This document shows positions 7,564 through 17,115 of a DNA stretch of 64,000 bases, piece by piece. Within the stretch, counting starts at the first letter, position 1, and the number at the start of each line of letters is the position of its first letter. The notes below the pieces were generated by a model. That model made no database searches. It was given only the letters and a program-made list of their open reading frames with translations, and was not told the DNA's origin. The position numbers and the translations under genes were made by a program. The DNA comes from an uncultured Bacteroidales bacterium (lineage in GTDB: Bacteria; Bacteroidota; Bacteroidia; Bacteroidales; Barnesiellaceae), in contig CASFYQ010000004.1 in the NCBI GenBank assembly GCA_949298955.1, positions 1 to 64,000 of the forward strand, in the 5' to 3' direction.

Positions 7564-8787
7564 ATGGAAGAATATCAGACTTGTACGTTGTCCAACGGTT
7601 TGCGGCTCATTCATCGGCCCACGCATTCGGCCGTTTCGTATTGTGGGTTTACCATCGATGCCGGCACTCGCGACGAGGCCGAAGCCTACAACGGGTTGGC
7701 TCATTTTGTGGAACATACGCTGTTCAAGGGGACAACCCATCGGCGGGCGTCGCATATCCTGAACCGTATGGAGGTGGTGGGTGGCGAGCTGAATGCCTAT
7801 ACGGCCAAGGAGGAGACGGTGGTTTATTCGGTTTTTCCCGGGAAGCATTTGCCGCGGGCTATGGAATTGTTGGGCGATTTGGTGGCCGATTCGCAGTTCC
7901 CCGAGCGGGAGTTGTGCAAGGAGCGCGAGGTGGTGGCCGATGAGATAAACCTCTATTTTGATACTCCGTCGGAACTTATTTACGACGAGTTTGAGTCGTT
8001 GCTTTTCGAGGGGTGTTCGCTGGGACGCAATATCCTGGGATCGGTCGAGTCGCTCAACCGCATGGATTCGGCTGTGGCAAGGCAGTTCCTCGTCGACTAT
8101 TATACGCCCGGCAATATGGTGTTTTTCTCGATGGGGGCGACTCCTTTTGCCCGGGTGAAGGCATTGGCCGAGCGTTATCTGGGTACGTTGTCACGCCCCA
8201 CGCAGGCAAAGAATAGGCCGCTGCAACCTTCGGTATCGGCGTTTACCCGCATGATAAACCGCGACACGCATCAGTCACATGTGATTATTGGGGCGAGGGC
8301 CTACGACCTGCACGACAAGCGTCGCAGGGCTTTGCTCCTCTTGAACAATCTGCTGGGTGGCCCCGGCATGAACAGTCTGCTCAATGTGAGTCTGCGCGAG
8401 AAACGGGGGTATGTCTATACGGTCGAGTCGTCGGTTACCTCCTATACCGATACCGGGTCGTTTGCCATCTATTTCGGGACCGATCATCACAATACGCGGC
8501 GGTGCATCGATTTGGTGCGCCGGGAGCTGAAACGGTTGCGTGAGCAGCGGCTTTCTCCGGCAAAACTGGCGGCAGTCAAACGTCAGTTTATCGGACAAAT
8601 CGAGGTCTCGACCGACAACTCGGAGAATGTGGCGCTGGCTTTGGGCAAGAGCTTCTTGCGTTACGGGCATTTCGATTCGCTGGACGAGATTGCCCGCCGG
8701 GTCGAGCAGATTACGGCCGACGACTTGCTGGCTATTGCCAACGAATTGTTGTCGGACGATTGTCTTTCGATGTTAATTTACGAATAG
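7564..8787 (+). CDS. M16 family zinc peptidase (pitrilysin / processing-peptidase-like)
   Basis: The inverted zinc motif HxxEH is present as HFVEH within GLAHFVEHTLFKGT near residue 50, with the distal glutamate expected in the KEREVVADEI region near residue 125. The LREKRGYVYTVES segment near residue 280 is the substrate-binding motif common to M16B proteins. At 407 residues it is a single-chain M16B-type enzyme without a signal peptide, so it probably acts in the cytoplasm on peptides. The in-frame ORF extends further upstream, but the ATG at 7564 follows a near-consensus promoter and begins the conserved EEYQTCTLSNGLRLI segment. No partner subunit gene is adjacent. Confidence 0.9.
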   Translation: MEEYQTCTLSNGLRLIHRPTHSAVSYCGFTIDAGTRDEAEAYNGLAHFVEHTLFKGTTHRRASHILNRMEVVGGELNAYTAKEETVVYSVFPGKHLPRAMELLGDLVADSQFPERELCKEREVVADEINLYFDTPSELIYDEFESLLFEGCSLGRNILGSVESLNRMDSAVARQFLVDYYTPGNMVFFSMGATPFARVKALAERYLGTLSRPTQAKNRPLQPSVSAFTRMINRDTHQSHVIIGARAYDLHDKRRRALLLLNNLLGGPGMNSLLNVSLREKRGYVYTVESSVTSYTDTGSFAIYFGTDHHNTRRCIDLVRRELKRLREQRLSPAKLAAVKRQFIGQIEVSTDNSENVALALGKSFLRYGHFDSLDEIARRVEQITADDLLAIANELLSDDCLSMLIYE

Positions 8788-8867
8788 AATAATTGTTAAT
8801 TTTCATAACTCTATCGAGGCGAGGCAGATAGTTTTTTGTATATTCGTCATTTCAATAAGCAACAGGC

Positions 8868-9860
8868 ATGAAAATAGGTAGTCTCGATTTTGGCCGGTCG
8901 CCGCTGTTTCTGGCACCGATGGAAGATGTGACGGACGAGTCGTTCCGCCTCATGTGTAAGGAGTTCGGCGCCGACATGGTTTATACCGAGTTCGTGTCGA
9001 GCGACGCGCTGGTGCGCAACATCAACAGTACCACTCGCAAGCTGAACATACACGACGAGGAGCGTCCAGTCGCCATACAGATTTACGGGCGTTTTGTCGA
9101 TGCGATGGTCGAGGCGGCCCGTCTTTGTGAGGCGGCTCGGCCCGATGTACTCGACATCAATTTCGGTTGCCCTGTAAAAAAGGTGGCCGGTAAAGGAGCC
9201 GGTGCCGGTATGTTGCGTGACGTGCCTTTGATGTTGAAGATTACCCGGGCCGTTGTCGATGCCGTGAAGATACCCGTTACCGTGAAGACCCGGCTGGGCT
9301 GGGACCAGGATTCGCGCATCATTGTCGAGCTGGCCGAGCAATTGCAGGATTGCGGTATCGCCGCCCTTACCATACACGGGCGCACCCGCAGCCAGATGTA
9401 TACCGGCGAGGCCGACTGGACGCTTATCGGCGAGGTGAAGAACAATCCCCGCATGCACATTCCCATTATCGGGAACGGCGATGTGACCACCCCGCAGATT
9501 GCCAAAGAGAAATTCGACCGTTACGGGGTCGATGCCGTGATGGTGGGGCGGGCCAGTTTCGGGTGTCCGTGGATTTTCAAGGAGATGAAGCACTATTTGC
9601 TCACGGGCGAATTGTTGCCGCCCCTCTCGATTCACGAGAAGATGTCGGCTTTACGCCGGCAGTTGCACGAGAGCGTAGCCCGGCTCGACGAACATAGGGG
9701 TATCCTGCACATTCGTCGGCATCTGGCAGCGACACCCCTGTTCAAGGGAATCCCCAATTTCAGGGAGACTCGCATCGCTATGTTGCAGGCCGATAGTGTG
9801 GAGGCTCTCACGGCCATTCTCGACAGAATAGAATATGAAATATTACCCAACCAAGCATAA
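8868..9860 (+). CDS. dusB: tRNA dihydrouridine synthase
   Basis: FMN-dependent reduction of uridine to dihydrouridine in tRNA. The N-terminal LAPMEDVTDESFR segment (about residues 16-28) and the active-site FGCPVKKVAGKGAGAGML (about residues 98-115, with the catalytic cysteine) identify the Dus family. TIHGRTRSQMYTG and GNGDVTTPQ complete the TIM-barrel FMN site, and the C-terminal helical tRNA-binding domain is present. The length of 330 residues matches DusB. It lies 80 bases after the M16 gene and 12 bases before the DUF2807 gene, so it may be cotranscribed with the latter. Confidence 0.93.
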   Translation: MKIGSLDFGRSPLFLAPMEDVTDESFRLMCKEFGADMVYTEFVSSDALVRNINSTTRKLNIHDEERPVAIQIYGRFVDAMVEAARLCEAARPDVLDINFGCPVKKVAGKGAGAGMLRDVPLMLKITRAVVDAVKIPVTVKTRLGWDQDSRIIVELAEQLQDCGIAALTIHGRTRSQMYTGEADWTLIGEVKNNPRMHIPIIGNGDVTTPQIAKEKFDRYGVDAVMVGRASFGCPWIFKEMKHYLLTGELLPPLSIHEKMSALRRQLHESVARLDEHRGILHIRRHLAATPLFKGIPNFRETRIAMLQADSVEALTAILDRIEYEILPNQA

Positions 9861-9872
9861 AGGAGAAAGATT

Positions 9873-10580
9873 ATGAAGAAGATATTCGGTATGTGGGTCG
9901 TGTGCCTCTTGTCGGTTTTGGGTGCACAGGCCGTGGAGACTTCGGTAAAGCAACTTACGGTCGACGATTTTTACAAGATGAAGGTGTATAACAATTTCGA
10001 TGTGTCGTACCGCCAGAATGCCGACTCGGCGGGAATAATCGTCGTCATGGCGGCGACAGCCGATATAGAGAATATCGAGTGTGTCTCCAAGAAGGGACAA
10101 CTCACCGTCAAGTACAAGGGCTCATGCGACAAGACCCAGATGCAGGGCGCGATTATCGTCTATTCCACAGCGTTGGAGTATGTCGAGAACAACGGCATGG
10201 GTTCGATACAGATTGTTTCACCCATATCGGGCGCTGCTTTCCAGGCCAAGGTGATGGGCAATGGTTTTATTTTGGCTCGTCAAATCGACTATGGCATTGT
10301 GAAGGCTTCGGTACTGACCGGTAGCGGAAAGGTCTCGCTCACAGGCAAATGCCGGGAAGCCGAGCTTTCGGTGACGGGGACGGGACAAATCGAGGCCGAT
10401 GGACTGGTGTCGCGCGATGTGAGCTGTCGCATCACCGGCAACGGGGTTATAGGCTGCCATGCTACCCGAAAACTCTCGGCTTGGGCCACCGGCAATGGCG
10501 AGGTTTATTATCGGGGAACTCCCGAAATTAAGAAAAACTCGTTGGGCGAGCTCTCGGTTCGTTCGCTCGAAGGGAAATAG
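9873..10580 (+). CDS. DUF2807 (GIN-type head) exported protein
   Basis: The 235-residue protein has an N-terminal Sec signal peptide (cleavage likely after LGAQA, about residue 20). A beta-rich repeat body follows with the repeated G-N/T-G pattern (VMGNGFI, LTGSGKVSL, VTGTGQIEA, ITGNGVI, ATGNGEV) characteristic of the DUF2807 beta-helix. The function is unknown; many Bacteroidetes encode several envelope proteins of this kind. It begins 12 bases after dusB and converges on the WG-repeat gene, with only about 40 bases between their stops and no obvious terminator there. Confidence 0.85.
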   Translation: MKKIFGMWVVCLLSVLGAQAVETSVKQLTVDDFYKMKVYNNFDVSYRQNADSAGIIVVMAATADIENIECVSKKGQLTVKYKGSCDKTQMQGAIIVYSTALEYVENNGMGSIQIVSPISGAAFQAKVMGNGFILARQIDYGIVKASVLTGSGKVSLTGKCREAELSVTGTGQIEADGLVSRDVSCRITGNGVIGCHATRKLSAWATGNGEVYYRGTPEIKKNSLGELSVRSLEGK

Positions 10581-10621
10581 CAGGGGTGTCCCTCCCGTGC
10601 TCTACTACGAAGCCGGTGCCT

Positions 10622-11725
10622 CTATTTATATTGGGCGTGGTCGCTGGCTACGGTGGTGAAGGCGCTGCCTTCGCCGCAGGCTTGGCGCATATAATCGGTG
10701 GCTACGCGGTCGTATTGCGGATTGATGCGGTAGCGTCCGTCGGCATCGATAAACCCGTAGACGGTGCCTGCCTGTACCAGTGCCAACCCGTCGAAGAAGG
10801 GTAGGGCGTCGGCAAACTGGCGTTTAATCGTCCATTCGCCTTGGCGGTTTATGTATCCCCATTTCCCTTGCAGCTTCACCGGGGCCAGGTCGGCTTGTCC
10901 GAATGACCGACTTTCGTCGAAGGCGGGTGCGATGAGCATTTTCCCTTTGAGGTCGCACCACCCCCATCGACCCTCTTTTTTGATGCGGAACAGATTCCCG
11001 TCGGAGGCCAGCTCCTCACAATCGGTTTGCCAAATCGAATCGCCTTGCAGCCCGATTACCCGCCAGGTGCCGGGCTTGACCTGTACGACGGCCTGGCGAT
11101 GAGTTGAGAACGATTCGGCTTTCTTGTATCGGGGTTCTATCGTTTCCACACCCCGGGCATCGACATAGCCCCACAGCCCCTTTTCGTTTTGGACTGCGGC
11201 CACTCCCTGCCCAAACGGTTTCACCGCCCGATACACCGGTTTGACGAGGGGGGTGCCGTTCTTGTCGATAAATCCCCATCGTTCGCCACGCTTCCCTTTT
11301 TGAGCAAAAGCAGCCATACCTTCGCAGAAAATCATCACCTTGGAGGCTCGGGTCAGGGTGAGTTGCAGCCGCCCTTTGGAGTCGATGGCACAAGGGGCTT
11401 CGTCGGGGCGCACCACCCAGGCCCGGTTTTCATGGAAGATGGTGGCAGCGGTATAGACCGCCGGGTAGATGAGTTCACCCTCGTCGTCGATGTATCCCCA
11501 TTTGTCGTCGGCTCGATTGTACACCAGAGCCATGCCGTTGTAGAAGAGCGAGGCTCCCGCATAAGAGCCGGTAAAGCGGGGTTTGTCGTTCCGGTCGATG
11601 TAGAGGCAGGAGTCGCCGGTGAAGACCGGCATAAAGTCGGTTTCGGTGAGGATATACGAATCATTTCCTCTGCATTGGCATAGCAAGAGCATGAGTGCAG
11701 CGGACAGGAGTAAACTATATTTCAT
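10622..11725 (-). CDS. WG-repeat protein, probable lipoprotein
   Basis: A hydrophobic signal sequence ends at LLLCQCRGND. C18 could be the lipidated cysteine, but the -3 to -1 residues (L-C-Q) are not a canonical lipobox. The mature part has at least six WG repeats (KWGYIDDEG, RWGFIDKNG, LWGYVDARG, RWGWCDLKG, KWGYINRQG and YGFIDADG), spaced about 40-50 residues apart. These fold as a beta-propeller-like or solenoid surface, probably for binding protein or glycan in the envelope. The length is 367 residues. No partner is indicated by the neighbours. Confidence 0.85.
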   Translation of the reverse strand: MKYSLLLSAALMLLLCQCRGNDSYILTETDFMPVFTGDSCLYIDRNDKPRFTGSYAGASLFYNGMALVYNRADDKWGYIDDEGELIYPAVYTAATIFHENRAWVVRPDEAPCAIDSKGRLQLTLTRASKVMIFCEGMAAFAQKGKRGERWGFIDKNGTPLVKPVYRAVKPFGQGVAAVQNEKGLWGYVDARGVETIEPRYKKAESFSTHRQAVVQVKPGTWRVIGLQGDSIWQTDCEELASDGNLFRIKKEGRWGWCDLKGKMLIAPAFDESRSFGQADLAPVKLQGKWGYINRQGEWTIKRQFADALPFFDGLALVQAGTVYGFIDADGRYRINPQYDRVATDYMRQACGEGSAFTTVASDHAQYK

Positions 11726-11770
11726 GGCGAATATGGGTTTAGCCTCCCGATAATCGAGGCGGGGTTGCCG

Positions 11771-12718
11771 CTACGATATTTTTATCGGGGGCAGTTTGTC
11801 GTAGGTCTCGATATATCGGCTTCGTTTCTCGGCGATAATGTCTTTTATCGCGATGAGGATTCCCGATTCCTCTACGTTGCCGAACTCGTCGTTGATGGCG
11901 GTGCCAAACATCTTCATCGTAGGCGACAGTCCCATGTAGGCATTGACCAGCGGGGGAATGTTGTACCCCAGCTTGCGAACCTCTTGATTGAGAATCTTGT
12001 AATCTTCCTTGAAATCGTCGTGAATAAACAGGCGGCTCATCTTTGCCTCATCGGTATCGGTTTGCAGCGGGTAGCGCGGCCACACGAGGTGGTCGGGGTC
12101 GGGAAAATGCTTGTTCAAGAAATAGAGAATCATGTTGCGCCCCTCCTGTGAGTAGGTGGGATACATGGTTACCTTGCCGAAAAAATACTCGGTTTGCGGA
12201 TAATCGACGGTGAGGGCTCCCAGGCCGTCCCACAGATTGTCGAGGGCAAAAAGCCCCTTGGCGCCTGCCCGAGACGACTGGTATTCGAGTGTGACGAACG
12301 AACGCCCCAGCTCAATGGTGTGGGGCAGATAGTCCTGCAAGAATTTTTCGGAAAATTCGAAGAGGTGCGAGGTGGCGATGCGGGGGCGCCCCAACTCGTC
12401 CTTGCGTATATTCTCGCCCAAAATAAAACGATAGCCGCCGATAATCTCTTCGGCATCGGGATTCCATACGATGAGTTGCTGGCAGGGCGGGTCCATGGTG
12501 TCGAACTCGTCGATGTCGAGCGGTTGCCCGGTGCCGCCGCCGGGATAGCGAAAGGCTATTTCGCGTAATCGGCCTATTTCACGCATCACGTTGGGTGCGT
12601 TGTTGCAATTGACAATGTATATTTTATTTCCGCCCTTGCGGGTATCCCGCATAAATCGGTCGGGGGTCAGTTCCGACTTGATGAGTTCTTTGTCAACGGG
12701 CGCGATAATAGGTTCCAT
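11771..12718 (-). CDS. glsB: Glycine N-acyltransferase of glycine-lipid synthesis
   Basis: The protein is an OlsB/GNAT-like acyltransferase that joins a 3-hydroxy fatty acyl group to glycine, the first step in making N-acyl glycine and serine lipids of Bacteroidetes membranes. The central IGGYRFILGE segment and the SRAGAKGLFALDNLWDGLG segment are characteristic of the hemolysin/OlsB-like fold. At 315 residues it is the expected length. It follows glsA by 1 base in the same direction, matching the paired glsB-glsA arrangement known in Bacteroides. Identification rests on family resemblance plus that pairing. Confidence 0.85.
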   Translation of the reverse strand: MEPIIAPVDKELIKSELTPDRFMRDTRKGGNKIYIVNCNNAPNVMREIGRLREIAFRYPGGGTGQPLDIDEFDTMDPPCQQLIVWNPDAEEIIGGYRFILGENIRKDELGRPRIATSHLFEFSEKFLQDYLPHTIELGRSFVTLEYQSSRAGAKGLFALDNLWDGLGALTVDYPQTEYFFGKVTMYPTYSQEGRNMILYFLNKHFPDPDHLVWPRYPLQTDTDEAKMSRLFIHDDFKEDYKILNQEVRKLGYNIPPLVNAYMGLSPTMKMFGTAINDEFGNVEESGILIAIKDIIAEKRSRYIETYDKLPPIKIS

Positions 12719-12719
12719 G

Positions 12720-13544
12720 CTATTGGTGTTTTATCTGGTAGACCTTTTCTTTTATCTCCTGGGCCCATTCTTGCAGACTTTTGGACTTGTCGAATGTCTG
12801 CCATGGGATAGGCTTTCCGATGTATATGTTGAAGGTCTTGTTTTTACTGCTGAACATTTCGTCAGGCAAATATATCAATTCTATATTAAATTTTAAGCCG
12901 ATACATTTGCGTATTTTAGCAAAGCGGTAAAAAAATGCTGAATTTTGTCCCTCGAAATAGATGGGGATAATATCCCTTTGGTATTGTATAGCCTTGGCGA
13001 TAAAGGTCTTTTTCCATTCCAGGTCGCGTATCTTGCCATGTTGCAAACGCGAACAGAGCCCGGCCGGGAATATGAGCATTTGCTCGTCCGACTCGTAGGC
13101 CTGGTTTATCTGCACGCTCGAATCTTTGGCCTGCGAGCCATATTTGTTGATGGGCAGAAAGACAGGTGCCAACGGCTTGACGTTCATGAGCAGGTCGTTG
13201 ACGAGGAACTTGATTTTACCGTTGTAGTGATGGCCGAAGAAGCGTATGAGCGTGACGCCGTCGAGTGCTCCCAGCGGGTGGTTCGAGGCAAAGATGAAGC
13301 GGCCCTCGGCCGGAATATTTTCGATGCCGATAACATTGGCATGAACGTTCATATAGTCGAGCAGGTCATCGGCAAACTGAACTCCGTAGCTATCTTTGTA
13401 AGTGCTGAGAACATAGTTTATCTCGTCTTGATGAATGGTTCGTTTGAGATAACTGAAAAGAAAACCCGGTATTCTCTTGGCATATTTGGGCGTTTTCTCT
13501 TTAATGACTTTCTCAATATCGATTTTCAGAGGTTCGGAACTCAT
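12720..13544 (-). CDS. glsA: Glycine-lipid O-acyltransferase (PlsC-like)
   Basis: A lysophospholipid acyltransferase-fold protein of 274 residues. The catalytic NHxxxxD motif is present as SNHPLGALDG near residue 88, with the second-block FPAGLCSR near residue 160. It is expected to add a second fatty acid to the hydroxyl of the N-acyl glycine made by GlsB, at the inner membrane. It is the promoter-proximal gene of the pair. The start lies 23 bases downstream of a minus-strand TATTTTTG -7 element (13567-13574). In Bacteroides the pair lies close to the dcw cluster, as here. Confidence 0.85.
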   Translation of the reverse strand: MSSEPLKIDIEKVIKEKTPKYAKRIPGFLFSYLKRTIHQDEINYVLSTYKDSYGVQFADDLLDYMNVHANVIGIENIPAEGRFIFASNHPLGALDGVTLIRFFGHHYNGKIKFLVNDLLMNVKPLAPVFLPINKYGSQAKDSSVQINQAYESDEQMLIFPAGLCSRLQHGKIRDLEWKKTFIAKAIQYQRDIIPIYFEGQNSAFFYRFAKIRKCIGLKFNIELIYLPDEMFSSKNKTFNIYIGKPIPWQTFDKSKSLQEWAQEIKEKVYQIKHQ

Positions 13545-13566
13545 AATTGTTCATAAAAAGTGTGTA

Positions 13567-13574
13567 CAAAAATA
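13567..13574 (-). promoter_or_regulatory. -7 element of the glsA-glsB promoter
   Basis: CAAAAATA on the plus strand, i.e. TATTTTTG on the minus strand, an exact TAnnTTTG match 23 bases before the glsA start. No clear -33 element was seen. Confidence 0.45.
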
Positions 13575-13723
13575 CGCTATTTTTTTATTATTCCGGATAA
13601 GAAAGCTGTTTTTATTGACGAATGACAGAACGACACATCGAACGCTGTTCTTTCTTGGTGGATATTTTGGGGCGAAGCAGAAAAAAAGTGAAAAAGGAGA
13701 CCGTATCATTAGGGATTAATACC

Positions 13724-13731
13724 TATCTTTA
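13724..13731 (+). promoter_or_regulatory. Possible dcw cluster promoter
   Basis: TATCTTTA, one base from TAnnTTTG, 37 bases before rsmH. The 223 bases between glsA and rsmH hold no convincing mraZ gene; short frames there have no recognisable MraZ sequence. Confidence 0.35.
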
Positions 13732-13767
13732 CCCTGTAAAAAAGTGTGGTTAAAGAATAAACTGTAA

Positions 13768-14682
13768 ATGGAATTGCAATCGCCTGTGTATCACATACCT
13801 GCGCTTCTCGAAGCATGTATCGACGGATTAGCCGTCAAGCCCGACGGCACCTATGTCGACGTGACTTTTGGCGGGGGTGGGCACTCGCGTGCGATTTTGG
13901 AGCATTTAGGCGAAGCGGGACGGCTTTTTTCGCTCGATCAGGACGAGGATGCCCGTCGCAACAGCCTGGACGATGGCCGTTTCACTTTTGTGCACAGTAA
14001 TTTCAGGTATCTGAAAAATTTCATGCGCTACTACGGTGTAGAGCAAGTCGATGGTATTCTGGCCGATTTAGGGGTCTCGTTTCATCATTTCGACGAGTCG
14101 AAGCGGGGATTCTCGTTCCGATTCGAAGGCCCGCTCGATATGCGTATGAATCAGCGGGCGTTGCAGACTGCCGCTCAGGTGGTGGCCTCGTATAGCGAAG
14201 AGCAACTGGCCAACCTCTTCTTCCTCTATGGCGAGTTGAAGAGTGCCCGCCGCATAGCCTCGGCGGTAGTGTCGGCACGGGCCACGTCGCCCATTACTAC
14301 GACCGAGCAACTGCTCGATGTGGTGCGGCCTTGTATCAACCGCAAGCAGGAGAAGAAAGAGCTGGCTCAACTGTTCCAGGCTCTGCGTATCGAGGTGAAC
14401 CGCGAGATGGAAAGCCTGCGTCGGCTGCTCGAACAGTCGGTTGAACTGCTTGCTCCCGGGGGGCGGCTGGTAATACTTACTTACCACTCGCTGGAAGACC
14501 GCATGGTCAAGAACTTTATACGCACGGGGAATGTCGAGGGGCGTGCCGAGCAGGATTTATTCGGTCGCATCGAGACTCCGTTCAGGGCTGTCAACCACAA
14601 GGTAATTGTGCCCGATGAGGACGAAATCGAACGCAATCCCCGGGCGCGCAGTGCTAAATTGAGAATTGCAGAGAGGGTATAA
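13768..14682 (+). CDS. rsmH: 16S rRNA (cytosine-1402-N4)-methyltransferase
   Basis: RsmH (MraW) methylates N4 of C1402 in the 16S decoding centre using SAM. The SAM-binding segment VDVTFGGGGHSRAILE is near residues 31-46, DGILADLGVSFHHFD near 91-105, and the family-specific SYHSLEDRMVKNF near 235. The 304-residue length is typical. It opens the dcw cluster, normally preceded by mraZ, which is absent here. Its stop is 4 bases before the ftsL-like start. Confidence 0.95.
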   Translation: MELQSPVYHIPALLEACIDGLAVKPDGTYVDVTFGGGGHSRAILEHLGEAGRLFSLDQDEDARRNSLDDGRFTFVHSNFRYLKNFMRYYGVEQVDGILADLGVSFHHFDESKRGFSFRFEGPLDMRMNQRALQTAAQVVASYSEEQLANLFFLYGELKSARRIASAVVSARATSPITTTEQLLDVVRPCINRKQEKKELAQLFQALRIEVNREMESLRRLLEQSVELLAPGGRLVILTYHSLEDRMVKNFIRTGNVEGRAEQDLFGRIETPFRAVNHKVIVPDEDEIERNPRARSAKLRIAERV

Positions 14683-14686
14683 AAAT

Positions 14687-15049
14687 ATGGGGGAAAAAGC
14701 AAAGAAAGAGAAAATAGGATTTGTCAAGTATTTGAAATTATTCCTTCAAGGGCGGGTTTTTTCCTTGGACTTTTTTCGGTCACATTGGGGATTCGTCGCT
14801 TTGGTGGTTTTTTTGTTTTGCCTGTCGATAGCCAACCGATATATGTGTCAAACCAAGCTCGAAACCATTAAGGATTTGCGCTTCGAGCTGACCAATGCCA
14901 AGACCGAGCGCGTGCGTGCCGCAGCCCGTTATATGGAATTGGTGCGCCACTCGAAAATTGTGACACTTGCAAACGAGCATCAGCTGGGACTCGAAATCCC
15001 CGATACTCCTCCTGTAAAATTGATGCAGAACAATGGAGACGAGAAATAA
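14687..15049 (+). CDS. ftsL: FtsL-like bitopic cell-division protein
   Basis: A 120-residue protein with a basic cytosolic N terminus, one transmembrane segment (about residues 30-50, WGFVALVVFLFCLSIA) and a periplasmic helical stretch rich in E, R and K suited to a coiled coil. Position between rsmH and ftsI is the conserved FtsL slot, although sequence identity in this family is always low. I chose the ATG of MGEKAKKEK because an upstream in-frame ATG would run into rsmH and adds nothing conserved. It overlaps ftsI by 17 bases, implying translational coupling. FtsL would stabilise FtsI and FtsQ-type partners in the divisome. Confidence 0.8.
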   Translation: MGEKAKKEKIGFVKYLKLFLQGRVFSLDFFRSHWGFVALVVFLFCLSIANRYMCQTKLETIKDLRFELTNAKTERVRAAARYMELVRHSKIVTLANEHQLGLEIPDTPPVKLMQNNGDEK

Positions 15050-17102
15050 GAAACACATATTGTGGCGATATGCCTTGGTTATCGCAGGGGTGCTTTTGTT
15101 CAGTATTGCCATTGTCAAGAAGGCGGCCGATACTTGTATTGTCCATGCCGGCAAGTGGAATGAAAAGGCGGCCCAAATGCTTTCGGTGACGCACGAGGTG
15201 ATGCCCGAGCGCGGGGATATCTTGGCTCAAAACGGAGAGGTGATGGCCACGAACATAACTTATTATCGGGCGATAATAGATTTTAAGGTTCCGAATTTCA
15301 AGGCCAAAGAGTTCAGAGACAGTGTGAAAATATTGAGCCGGATGTTGGCCCGGCATTTCCCCACAAAGACAGCCGAGGCCTATGAAGAGGGGCTGCGCAA
15401 TGCCTTTTCGGCGAAAAAACGCTATTACGTATTGGTGCGAGAGGTGACAGGCCGTGACTATGATTTGCTGAAAACCTTCCCTTTTTTGAGGAACCCGACG
15501 AAATACTCGGGCTTTTACATCAATCCTTCTCGTGAGAAAATCATCAAACGCGAGAAACCTTATGGCACGATGGCTTCGCGGGCTATCGGCGGGCTCGACG
15601 AAACCTTTCACGGCAACAGCGGGTTGGAGAAGGCTTTCGATTCCCTGCTCTATGGCATACCGGGTAAAACCATCAAGAAACAGATTCCGTCGGGGATTGT
15701 CGACTGGGTATCCGATCCTCCTCAAAGGGGGCTCGATGTGAAGACGACAATCGACATCGACATACAGGATATTACCGAGCAGGCTCTGTTGCAATCGATT
15801 GAAGAGACACAGCCCGAGTTTGCCGTCGCCATCGTCATGGAAGTGGCCACAGGCGAAATCAAAGCCATGTCGAACCTCACGAGATTGCCCGGTGGCGAAT
15901 ATCTGGAAACGGTGAATAATGCCGTGCAGGGATACGAACCGGGGTCGGTGGTCAAGCCGCTGTCGATGATGATTGCTCTTGATGACGGGGTCGTGCGGCC
16001 TAACGATGTCATCAACGGGCATAACGGGGTATTCCGCTATCCGGTAGGGGTCAGGGTACGCCCCATTACCGACACCCATGGGCGAGAGTCGATGACGGCC
16101 ATCGAGGCGATGAAATACTCGTCGAATATTGGCCTGTCGGAGATTGTTTTGCGAGGGTATGAGCGCAATCCCGACCGCTTCGTACAGCGTATTTACGAGG
16201 TGGGTTTCATGGAACCTTTCGATTTGGGCATTCCCGGTGCCGCCCGGCCCGTGATACGTCATTTGAAATCGACGGTACAGGATCGCATAAACCTCACCCG
16301 CATGTCCTACGGCTATACGACCAAGATACCGCCCATCTATACTTTGGCGCTCTACAATACCATCGCCAACGATGGCAAATTCGTGAAGCCCCGTCTGGTC
16401 AAAGAGTTGCTGCGTAACGGGCAGACCGATACGGTGTTTAACATCAGCTACATCAAAGAGCAGGCTTGCAAGCCCGAAACGGCGAGGGCTTTGCGCCATA
16501 TGCTCTATACCGTAGTGAACGACAACGATGGTACGGGACGGCGGGCCCGGTCTTCAAAAGTGACCATAGCCGGCAAGACCGGGACGGTGCGGACCATCGG
16601 AGCCGATGGCAAATACGAGAGCCGCTACCGCATTACCTTCTGCGGTTTCTTCCCCTATGAAAAACCGCAATATTCGTGTATCGTTCTCTTGGGCAAACCC
16701 GATTTGCCGGGAATGCCCTCGGCCGGATATTATTGTGGTAGCGTAGTGAAGAAGATTGCCGAGACGCTTTATTCGATGGGACGGCTCGACATGCCCATGT
16801 CGATGCCCAGCGATTCGACCCGGCTCTTTGCACCGTCGGTGATGAAAGGCGATATTGCCGAGACTCGACGGGTGTTGCAACAGTTGGGCGTGCAGGGCGA
16901 TATGAGCGAATGTTTCAACATGGAAACCGTTTGCGACAGCATGCCCGATATGCGTGGTATGGGGGCGCGCGATGCCCTGTATATCCTGGAACAGGCCGGG
17001 TTGAATGTTCATATTCAGGGCCGGGGACGGGTCTATGAACAGTCTATCCCCTCCGGGGCGGTTTTGCAGCCCGGCACGACGGTGATTTTGAGATTGAAAT
17101 AA
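15033..17102 (+). CDS. ftsI: Division transpeptidase (class B penicillin-binding protein) with PASTA domain
   Basis: A 689-residue septal D,D-transpeptidase anchored by one N-terminal membrane segment (about residues 10-28). A dimerisation/pedestal domain follows, then the penicillin-binding domain with active-site SVVK ([12 protein letters not shown], about residues 300-312), SSN near residue 370 and KTG in AGKTGTVRT near 512. The last about 60 residues ([18 protein letters not shown] onward) form one PASTA module, a normal feature of Bacteroidetes FtsI. It crosslinks peptidoglycan at the septum with FtsW. It overlaps ftsL and is followed 13 bases later by murE. Confidence 0.94.
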   Translation: METRNKKHILWRYALVIAGVLLFSIAIVKKAADTCIVHAGKWNEKAAQMLSVTHEVMPERGDILAQNGEVMATNITYYRAIIDFKVPNFKAKEFRDSVKILSRMLARHFPTKTAEAYEEGLRNAFSAKKRYYVLVREVTGRDYDLLKTFPFLRNPTKYSGFYINPSREKIIKREKPYGTMASRAIGGLDETFHGNSGLEKAFDSLLYGIPGKTIKKQIPSGIVDWVSDPPQRGLDVKTTIDIDIQDITEQALLQSIEETQPEFAVAIVMEVATGEIKAMSNLTRLPGGEYLETVNNAVQGYEPGSVVKPLSMMIALDDGVVRPNDVINGHNGVFRYPVGVRVRPITDTHGRESMTAIEAMKYSSNIGLSEIVLRGYERNPDRFVQRIYEVGFMEPFDLGIPGAARPVIRHLKSTVQDRINLTRMSYGYTTKIPPIYTLALYNTIANDGKFVKPRLVKELLRNGQTDTVFNISYIKEQACKPETARALRHMLYTVVNDNDGTGRRARSSKVTIAGKTGTVRTIGADGKYESRYRITFCGFFPYEKPQYSCIVLLGKPDLPGMPSAGYYCGSVVKKIAETLYSMGRLDMPMSMPSDSTRLFAPSVMKGDIAETRRVLQQLGVQGDMSECFNMETVCDSMPDMRGMGARDALYILEQAGLNVHIQGRGRVYEQSIPSGAVLQPGTTVILRLK

Positions 17103-17115
17103 AAAACACGATGAT

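Noticed and set aside
13477..13719. 80-codon frame in the rsmH upstream region, considered as mraZ
   Set aside because: No MraZ sequence features; it begins inside the antisense strand of glsA.
14868..16499. 543-codon open frame antisense to ftsL and ftsI
   Set aside because: Same shadow effect; the sense strand encodes clear penicillin-binding protein motifs.
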